Shown here: positions 34,201 through 44,394 of the stretch, piece by piece | Layout of the letters: each line of letters opens with the position of its first letter | How positions within the stretch are numbered: the stretch's first letter is position 1 | NCBI RefSeq assembly: GCF_021130785.1 | Contig: NC_060207.1 | Coordinates: 101,101,001-101,165,000, forward strand | Direction: 5' to 3' | Length of the DNA: 64,000 bases | Source: Homalodisca vitripennis | Taxonomy: Eukaryota; Arthropoda; Insecta; Hemiptera; Cicadellidae | The notes under the pieces: generated by a model | Told to the model about the DNA's origin: nothing | Databases searched by the model: none | The model's input: only the letters and a program-made list of their open reading frames with translations | Made by a program: the position numbers and the translations under genes

Positions 34201-37200
34201 TATTCTTCATTTCAAACAGCAAAATTTCATATAAACATAGGTTGAGAAATGTCTCATTTAGCCGCACGAACTATGTTTATATGAATTTTTTTTGTTTGAA
34301 ATGTAGAAGTTAGTGACACCCTTTTGTGAACAAACAAGGCCTGTATATTAGGCCTGCAAGAATTTCTGGTAACTTGTCAATGAGAATAACGTAACTTACA
34401 GAGTTGTTCTTTGTAGCTTCAGCGCTCAGTCGACTAGCCTAAACATAAGTGCCCCCGTTGTTGACAGCAACTTACAGAAGCTGGGTAAGCAGCAATACTC
34501 TGTGGTGGGATGGGGTGACGGTGCGATCACAGGTACCATCCTGGCAGCCTTGTTCCCTTCCTGTGTACACCGGCTGGTGCTGATGGTTACCATGGCTTAT
34601 GTTACACAGGAGGATGTTGACATCTATGAGAGTAACGTAACTTACAGAAGCTGGGCAAGCAGCAATACTCTGTGGTGGGATGGAGTGATGGAGCGATCAC
34701 AGGTACCATCCTGGCAGCCTTGTTCCCTTCCTGTGTACACCGGCTGGTGCTGATGGTTACCATGGCTTATGTTACACAGGAGGATGTTGACATCTATGAG
34801 AGTAACGTAACTTACAGAAGCTGGGCAAGCAGCAATACTCTGTGGTGGGATGGAGTGATGGAGCGATCACAGGTACCATCCTGGCAGCCTTGTTCCCTTC
34901 CTGTGTACACCGGCTGGTGCTGATGGTTACCATGGCTTATGTTACACAGGAGGATGTTGACATCTATGAGAGTAACGTAACTTACAGAAGCTGGGCAAGC
35001 AGCAATACTCTGTGGTGGGATGGAGTGATGGAGCGATCACAGGTACCATCCTGGCAGCCTTGTTCCCTTCCTGTGTACACCGGCTGGTGCTGATGGTTAC
35101 CATGGCTTATGTTACACAGGAGGATGTTGACATCTATGAGAGTAACGTAACTTACAGAAGCTGGGCAAGCAGCAATACTCTGTGGTGGGATGGAGTGATG
35201 GAGCGATCACAGGTACCATCCTGGCAGCCTTGTTCCCTTCCTGTGTACACCGGCTGGTGCTGATGGCTACCATGGCTTAAGTTACACAGGAGGATGTTGA
35301 CATCTATGTGAGTAAAGTAACTTACAGAAGCTGGGCAAGCAGCAATAAGCAGCAATACTCTGTGGTGGGATGGAGTGATGGAGCGATCACAGGTACCATC
35401 CTGGCAGCCTTGTTCCCTTCCTGTGTACACCGGCTGGTGCTGATGGCTACCATGGCTTATGTTACACAGGAGGATGTTGACATCTATGAGAGTAAAGTAA
35501 CTTACAGAAGCTGGGCAAGCAGCAATACTCTGTGGTGGGATGGAGTGATGGAGCGATCACAGGTACCATCCTGGCAGCCTTGTTCCCTTCCTGTGTACAC
35601 CGGCTGGTGCTGATGGTTACCATGGCTTATGTTACACAGGAGGATGTTGACATCTATGAGAGTAAAGTAACTTACAGAAGCTGGGCAAGCAGCAATACTC
35701 TGTGGTGGGATGGAGTGATGGAGCGATCACAGGTACCATCCTGGCAGCCTTGTTCCCTTCCTGTGTACACCGGCTGGTGCTGATGGCTACCATGGCTTAT
35801 GTTACACAGGAGGATGTTGACATCTATGAGAGTAAAGTAACTTACAGAAGCTGGGCAAGCAGCAATACTCTGTGGTGGGATGGAGTGATGGAGCGATCAC
35901 AGGTACCATCCTGGCAGCCTTGTTCCCTTCCTGTGTACACCGGCTGGTGCTGATGGCTACCATGGCTTATGTTACACAGGAGGATGTTGACATCTATGAG
36001 AGTAAAGTAACTTACAGAAGCTGGGCAAGCAGCAATACTCTGTGGTGGGATGGAGTGATGGAGCAATCACAGGTACCATCCTGGCAGCCTTGTTCCCTTC
36101 CTGTGTACACCGGCTGGTGCTGATGGCTACCATGGCTTATGTTACACAGGAGGATGTTGACATCTATGAGAGTAAGTCAGTATAGACTTCTCACAATTTA
36201 TTTTCTTTATCTGATGGTTTGTTGATTTCAAGACCTTTAGTTTCAGTGACGTTTTTTTATTCCAAACCTTATATTTCCTATATTCAAGATCTTTATCAGT
36301 CATTAAGCAACATAACAAGTTACAATAGATTTTGTCAAACTATTAGGCGGTAATGAGTAAAAAATAATAATAATTTTAGCACTATTGACATCTTTTAAAA
36401 TTAACAGGAACATAGCAAAAGGCATGAGAACTTACAAAACTATTAGATAATAGAGAATAGTCATATAAAATTATTTAAGTAATAATGAAAGCAATATATG
36501 GTAGACAAAAAATCCTAAACACAAATTGAACAAGAAACACAAAGAGCAAAATATACAATTAAAAACTAGTGTACAATGTAACAGTAATAAATAGTATAAA
36601 TATTAAAAATGTGTAAATTAGGTGGTTATAACTTAAAATCTTAAAAATATAAAAGTTAATATTTAATGTTAACTCAAGGTTAACAAAATAAAATTAAAAA
36701 CTTAAGGGAATAATATCACAAGTCAAATATTCATTCAGAGTCTTTAAGCCTTTGGCTTACAACTCGTTTGAGCCTATTTACATTTACAATCAATCCATCC
36801 TTGTTTTGTTAATTTATTAAATAGTTTTATTTTCATGTTGATATAACTACTTATTGTTTCTCAAGCGTGGTCCTTGGCAGTTCTAACATGTACTTTTTTC
36901 TATTTTTCTACTGAATTATAGAAATATATATATATTATATATGATCCAAATTTTCCATTCACTTTGTGTTTCTAATACATAATATTTAAATAAATAAGTG
37001 GTCGATGTACCCCCATTTAGAAATGTAAGATAACGGTCATAGGCGCAGAAACTCAAATCTTGGGTATGTTACTGGGTCAGGCATTCCCTCTTTATGGCAA
37101 CCACTGAATAAACGTTTTAGGCTTATATTGAATAATGGATCCAGTCAAACCTCATTAATATTGAGGACTGGTGTTCAACATTACAATAGAAGTAAGTAAT

Positions 37201-40200
37201 TTTATTTCTTTTTAAACATCTCAAAGTTTTTCAAGATGTTCTTTACATTTTAAGTCACTACAAGTTAGAAAAAGTCTTAGTCTGTTGAGTTTTCATATTT
37301 TTTATGAATATATTCCATAACGCTGAGAAGTAAGTTCAAGGTTGTGGACAATAAAGTTTGCAGAGTATGCACCAGCTCTTACCAGTGTTCCATAAATCAG
37401 TTTCAGAGGTAGAAAGATAAAAGTGGGTCACCATTGTGTCTCATACTATTGTTTGTTCCAGGTCTGAGTAAAATCGTCAATTAATTGGATTTTGGTATGT
37501 TAAAATATTTAACAAACTATTGTCTTTGCTGCTAACCTGCAATTCCGTAATTCCCATATTTCTGTTTATAATCAGGCCTAAAGGACATCAGCAAGTGGAC
37601 ACCACAGTTGAGAAGCAAGCTAGAGGCAGTGTATGGAGCTGAGTACCTGGAGAGACTATGGTCCAACTACTGTCAGTACTTCATAAACTTGCTTAGTTCC
37701 CAGAATGGAGAGGTAAAGTAACCCCTCTGTCAGAATTGTTACTTATCCAACAGTGTTCTGTATTCTTTTGTTTGTAATAGCATAAAGCCAATTGAAAAAA
37801 TATTTCACCATTCGGAGCATAATGTGAAACCTTGATCTGCCAGTTCAAAATATCATAGAGCTAAGTGTATTTTTACGCAAAGTATTTTATTTTATTCATA
37901 ATAATAGTCATATTGCCTAATTACCATCATATTTTGTGTTGTTTCTGAATACATAAAATGTGAATTGTAATTTTTTTAACACTTACCGTGTCATGAAATG
38001 ACAATCACTTACAGTATCATCCGGTCTCACAGACCTGAGGGAGGTTTTTTTGCTGTTTTTGAGCTATTCTTGTTTTTTAGTTCAGATTTAAACACAAAAT
38101 ATATTTACAATTATTCCCTGTTGATAACAAAACTACAATTAATATTTTTTTAAATTTTATAATTGCAAATAATTAAAATTTAATAATTTGGGGAATTTAG
38201 GATGGAAAATAATATTCTAGAATACTGGTATAGTATAAAGCCGTATTTACAAGTATCAGAAATACACATACATTTTTACCAAAGCAATTAAAACTTAAAA
38301 AAGGCATAAGTACATACAAAAAAAGTATCCACAGATTTTAGATATTCTGAACACATGAAATGCACAACTTTCTGCTGCACTCCAAACAGATGGGTTGTCC
38401 GCATTTGATACATTTGTAATTGGTTTTTCTTTCCTTAGCAGCTGGGCACTTGGAACATGTCTTCCGTTTTTCCAGTTTGTCACTAGGAACACATTCATTA
38501 GGATTTGCAGCTTCTGTTTCTCCAACGTACTCCGAGATGACGCGTCTAATGTCTCTTGGCAAATTTTGGATTTCTAGACGTCTTGTCATGTGAGGCTTTA
38601 TAAGTTTTAAGGTCAGACGTTTTATGAATTCAAATCTTGTAATGAGTGGATTGTTACCTAAGGCTCTTGCTCTTGCAGTAGGCCCGGGTAATGGTCCCCT
38701 CAAAGTGTTATGTTGAGGTGTTCTGCGCTGCTTGGGTGGCTCCTTTCTGCACTATACGCTACCATCTTACCCCCCAAAAAAGTCATCTTCAGATTCCTGA
38801 ACCAAATAATTTTTGACACTATGATGTCATCTTCATCTTCCAGTTGGGGTTCATCAACAGCAAAACTATCATCACTTTCACTTTGATTTAGTTTCTTTAT
38901 CAGACACTACATAGTTTGGATCTTCATCCGAATCGTCACTATCATCCCCTTCAACGTTATGTAGGAGTTGTAAAAGTCGCTCGTTAAATCTTCTATCGTT
39001 CACTCTTACAATTTCCGAGTCATTCATGATTATAACGAGTTATAATAAAACATAAAAACTAATATATACAAAAACGTAATAACTATTCACACTTTATCCA
39101 TATCACCCGGTATGACAGACCGGTAGAATAGTTACAGTAACCGTATCGTCCGGTACAGTAGACCGTAGCGCTCACAAAATAACTGGACTGATTCAAGGTC
39201 ATACGCCCTAGACAAACTAAAACCAATCAAAAACAGCTCAGGAGAGACCGGTTGACAGCTACTGAGCGTGGAGGGGGCAACCGAACACCAGTAGTGCCAA
39301 TTTCAGAAACATGAAATTCCCCTCCAGTCTCACAGACCGGTGATACGGTAAAAGTATTAAATTAAAACCGTGCATACTACAAAATGCATTTTGAAAAGGG
39401 TTTTTGTTTCTAAGAATAAATTTAGTTTACTCCAATCATTTATTTTTATATTAAATCTTTTATTGTTCTGTGGATATGAATTTGTAACAATGAGAAGTGT
39501 AAAAAGCAATTTAATTCAACTCTCTCAAATATTTTCAAATGTTATTCTTTTATTCCTAAACTAAGTAATATACAGATAGTAGATAGATAACTACAAGAAT
39601 CACAAAGAATTATGTATTTATGAAAACCAATTGTAACATTTAAAAATAAAAAAACACAAAATATGAAACTTTAAAATGTAGATGTATAAAAATATGTAAG
39701 TAAACACTAAATTTATATCTTTATTATTGGTATGAATTAATTTAATGTATTTTGAGTGTCAGATAGATATGAACCAAATCTATTGAAAGGGTTTAACCAA
39801 ACAAATTTAACCAAATGACATGTATCAGGTATTAGACATTAGTGAAATTTACAAAACATTGTAACATTTATAAAATTTATAGTTGCTACCATAATATAAT
39901 AACAATATATAACAGATAATATTTTAACCAACGAGATAATGACAACAGTGGCTTTAACTTCAGAACAAGAATGAATAAATTATTTACTTTATTTCCAATA
40001 TTTAGACATGATTACATACAGAAAAGGAAACATAAAATTCCACTTTCAAAATTGTGATACTAAAAACTATGTACTATATTGAATATACTAATTACTCTAA
40101 ACCAGGGGTTCTCAACCGGTGGGTCGCTACCCCCAGGGGGGTCGCGGGACGGGTCTGGGGGGGTCGCGAGATAGGTGATAAATGAAAAAAAAACTAAAAA

Positions 40201-43200
40201 ACTCAGGCCATATATACCATATGAGCGGCGAATATCAAATGAAGCGACCATGTATTTATTTAGAAACTGAGTTGAGTCCACTTGTTAAATACAATAAGTA
40301 CATTTAATCAATTTACAATTAATCAATACTATTTTAAAATACAACTATAATTAACAAAAAGGAACAAATGGAGCTCTAAATGACTCAACATCGCTGCTAA
40401 AAATGATGGTGCCTGCCGCACCGCTTGTATCGTAACGTAGGCCTTATTGTTGTGAGACAAAATTTGTTTATTCTAAAAAAGGCACACTACACAAAATACA
40501 TTGCAAAAAATACATTTTTTTAAAAGTCCAGCAGAATGACTTAATGAGAAACTTGAACTTGCTTTGAATTAACTAACTGTAGAATGTCTGGGTTGATTTT
40601 TGTCAAACACAAAATAATATCATTTTCCAGTGCCAAACGATTTCTTGATTTGGTTTTTAAATTCACCATTGTGGAAAATCCTTTTTCACAATTGTAAGAA
40701 GTAGAAAAAGGTATCAAAATCTTCAATGCTACTTTCGTCAATTCTGGGTGTTTCTTCTTTGTACTTAGCCAAAACTTGTCGGGACAAACATCGTCAAAAG
40801 TTAGTTTCAATGACTGATCACTTGATATATCTATCAGTTCATCGTGGAGGCCAGCATTCAATTCAGCTTTTTGAACAGCTTTTTCGGAAAATGGTTTTGT
40901 TATCCACACAGATCCACTTGTATCTTTAACAGGAATATAATCATTCAACTGCTTTATCAAGGCTTCAAGGTGTGATGATATGAGTAATGAGAGAGATGAT
41001 GTGTCAATGGATGTGTCACCAATACTTGAGACATACTCCTTGAATTCTTGTGTAAGTTGGAAATTTTCAAAGTCTTCATCTTTTATTCTTGTATTCCAAA
41101 GAGTAAGTTTTCTTACAAATGCATTTACTCGGTCTTGAGCATACAAAATAGTTGTTTCTGGTCCTTGTAGGGATGAGTTCAAAATGTTGAGATGAGAAAA
41201 AATATCAGCTAAGTAAGCAAGCTTTATTAACCATTTTTCATCGCTGAAAAAATGGGAAAGTTCATGTTTACTGTCCATTAAAAAAAGCAACATTTCTGAT
41301 CTCAATGAAAACAGCCTACTCAACACGTTACCACGGGACAGCCATCTCACTTTGGTGTGGAATAGCAAATGTTTGTGCAGGGCTCCTACCTCTTCACACA
41401 AGTTTTCAAGTAATTTACTCTGCAATGGTCGACTCTTGACGTAGTTAACAACTTTGATAGCCTCAGCCAAAACTTGACGCAAGTCATCCGGCATTCCTTT
41501 AGCTGCCAAAGCTTGTCTATGTAAAGAACAATGTACCCAGTTTGCATTTGGCATTAACGTTTTCAACCTGGCAATCAATCCGCTGGCAAAGATTTGCAAA
41601 ATAATACATTTTCCTTAATAGAGTGACCGCAATCATACCTAATAAAACACAAAAACTGAGCACAGTTAGCAATGTCAGTTGATTCGCCGCATTGAATCGA
41701 AAAAAAATGTGCTTTCTCTTATTTGCATCTTTAGCTGGTTCTGAACATCTTTCACCATGTCTGATATTCGTTGTGACACAGTGTCATTTGATAGTGGGAT
41801 TTTTTTTAGCTTGTCAGCTTCTTGAGGATTAATCATATTTGAAACCATATCGAGTGCGGCAGGAAGAATTAATTCCTCAGCAATGGTATGTGGCTTCCCT
41901 ACTTTAGCAATCTTTAGCGCTACCTCGTACGAAGCTTTTTGCTAACATCAGTATGACTTTTAATATTTACCTGTTGACTGCGAAGGGACAGCAGTTTTCT
42001 CTGGAAAAACTCGACTGGTTTGTTTTTCAGCGCAGAATGCTTAGTTTCAAGATGACGCTTCATTTTTTAAGGTTTCATGCTTTCAACTGATAATTAACTT
42101 AACTTCACTACAAATAACACACTGAGGTTTGTTTTCAATTTCAGTAAAACCAAACTGTAGATATGCATTATCATACTTTCGGCATTTTGGTTTTGAGACT
42201 TCGGAACTACTTTTGCTACATGAAGCTTCTCTTTTTAAAAACTTATCCATTATTAATACTAAAACTTGAGTGTTCAATTTGAAGATCAAAATACGCACTA
42301 TTTCTCAAGACGTCAGGCAGTCGACTGGCACAGTGGCTTGTCGGAGGACGAATTGCGCCGTGCGATGGCTGCGCGCGCAGCTCCATGTCAGGCTGTCTCC
42401 GCGGCTTTAAATACACCACGCGTCAGTTCTGTAAATACACTGCGCACAGTCTTTGCCTGCTTTGATATTGAAGAATTGAAAATGATTAAAATTACTTTCG
42501 TTACATTTATTACCGGATCGTTTATTAATTATTAAGAAATTAGTGCTCACTAACGTTTTTATATAGTTTTGAATAGTGTTTTTTTATGTTTTTTAAAACT
42601 AATTATTGCTGTCTTTTTGCATACAAAGGCTTACTTTACGATGTTACAAGAAGGGGGTCGCCAAAATTCTCAACCTAAAAAGGGGGTCGCAGCGTTGAAA
42701 AGGTTGAGAACCACTGCTCTAAACGATATAACTAAAAAAAAGAAGTAAAGCGTTTTTATCTGTTTGCAAAGGAAAGACACGTTCTGAAGAAATGAGGCTA
42801 CATAGGCAGATTGGCATGTGGGTAAGCCCGGATTGATAAGTACTCTACAAAAAATTCAATAAAGTTATAATACAGGAAAAGTGGATATCAGAACAAAATT
42901 TGACTGGTTTCAAAATATTCAACTTGTTTGTTGTAAATAAACGCATCGTGCTAAATGTTCCAGTTTACACTTTTACCAAAAGTGATTGTGGTTTTGTTCT
43001 AAAAGTTTATTGTTTAGTTATACAATATGGATTGTAAAATTAAAGTGGTTTATATAGAAACTTCAGTATATCTTTCAAAATATATTGATATATAATAAAG
43101 TTGTTACATAAATAGCTTTGTTAAATATTCATTGAGAAAACCTTGTTCAAGACACTTGCTGCAAGTGGTTTGCTAACTGGGAAATAATTTTTAAGAACTT

Positions 43201-44327
43201 AATGAAGTGTCATCTAGTTATAGAGTTCAATTACTGTACAGCTTTAATTGTACAGATTAAGATGTTAAATGTTAAGTTTCTTTAGTTGACCCGGTTACTA
43301 ATAAACTTGATAACGAGTGTGTACTACAATAGCCACACCTGAGTGTGTATGTAGCTGATGATCAAACACTGGGGATTGTAAGATGTGACAAACTTTTTCA
43401 CCTAACATTGCGGCTGGACATCACCACATACAGAATTAGGATTTGTACACTGATACTATATTGTAATAACTTCAAAGTAATCTCTTAGATGGTCCAATAT
43501 GTCAATAAAGACATTTTAGTTGTTAACTAATGCTGTGTTCCCTAATATGGAACCAAACAGAAAACCTCATGGACACCTGTTGTTTGGATAGCCTTTTGTG
43601 CACTTGTCAATAGATTATTGACATTTTCTGAGCGTACTTCACTTGCAGTTCACGATTCACTTATGTATGTTATTGCTTCATGTACATACATGCATCACAT
43701 ATGTCATTGCTACTAAATATTTGCCTTCACATATAATTTCTTCTGCTAGTTACCTTGTTAGTATTGTTTATCAGGTGTGCCAGAGGTTTCTGCCACAAGT
43801 GCTCTGCCCCACTCTGGTGCTGCATGGTGAGCTGGACCCTTTAGTTCCTGTGTATCATGGCAAGTTTGTGGCTGACAACATTCCTAATGCAAAGTAAGTT
43901 CTTTTACTACATTTAGTAATTACTTCTTTTAGTAGATACTTACATTTTTCTTAACTATTATTTTGTTATCTCATTTAAAAAAATTATTTTGCATACTGTT
44001 ATTTACATTTGAGATTTTTTAAATCTCTCTTTACTTGTAAAGTGTATCCACTTCACCGTATAGTGATAGTAAACAAATATTCAATTTATAACAAAATCAA
44101 ACTACTCTTTATTTTCATTATAATACGATTACTACAATTTAATGTCTTAATTTGAAAATACCGTCAAATGGCCGAAGCCTGTGCATGACGGCGAATTCTT
44201 ATTCTTACTGCATGATGCTGTATAAATTCATATAAGATGCTAATCAGTTATACATGTTTTTGAAAATCATAATACAGTAAAACCCTGTTTAACTCGGGTT
44301 AATGGAAACAGTTCCATGAGTGACAGT

Positions 44328-44394
<67 letters not shown>

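Larger units (their letters stand above)
34478..36171 (+). repeat. Bphl: Tenfold tandem array of the nucleophile exon
   Basis: Units start at 34478, 34648, 34818, 34988, 35158, 35328, 35508, 35678, 35848 and 36018. Period 170 bp (154-nt exon plus 16-nt linker), except copy 6, which is 10 bp longer. Linkers read GTAACGTAACTTACAG after copies 1-4 and GTAAAGTAACTTACAG after copies 5-9. The last copy is followed by the full donor GTAAGT. 170 is not a multiple of 3, so readthrough of copy 1 into copy 2 shifts frame and stops at 34751-34753. A 16-nt segment is far below known animal intron sizes. Copies 2-4 appear identical. A collapse or expansion artefact of assembly is possible, but copies carry distinct point changes. 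Confidence 0.95.

Noticed and set aside
34632..34647. A genuine 16-nt intron between exon copies
   Set aside because: Introns this short are known only in a few ciliates and similar lineages; removing them would join two copies of the nucleophile exon and shift the frame (154 is not a multiple of 3).
35152..36066. Minus-strand frames across the array
   Set aside because: Shadows of the plus-strand exons; no domain and they end at unit boundaries.
34502..36123. A series of 83-codon frames starting MVGWSDG in the exon array
   Set aside because: They are frame artefacts: each begins in one exon copy and runs through the 16-nt linker into the next copy in the wrong frame until a stop. The real reading is 154-nt exons spliced in phase.
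34478..36171. Regular direct repeats resembling a CRISPR or satellite array
   Set aside because: There are no variable spacers, the context is eukaryotic, and the repeat unit is a protein-coding exon plus a splice-site linker.
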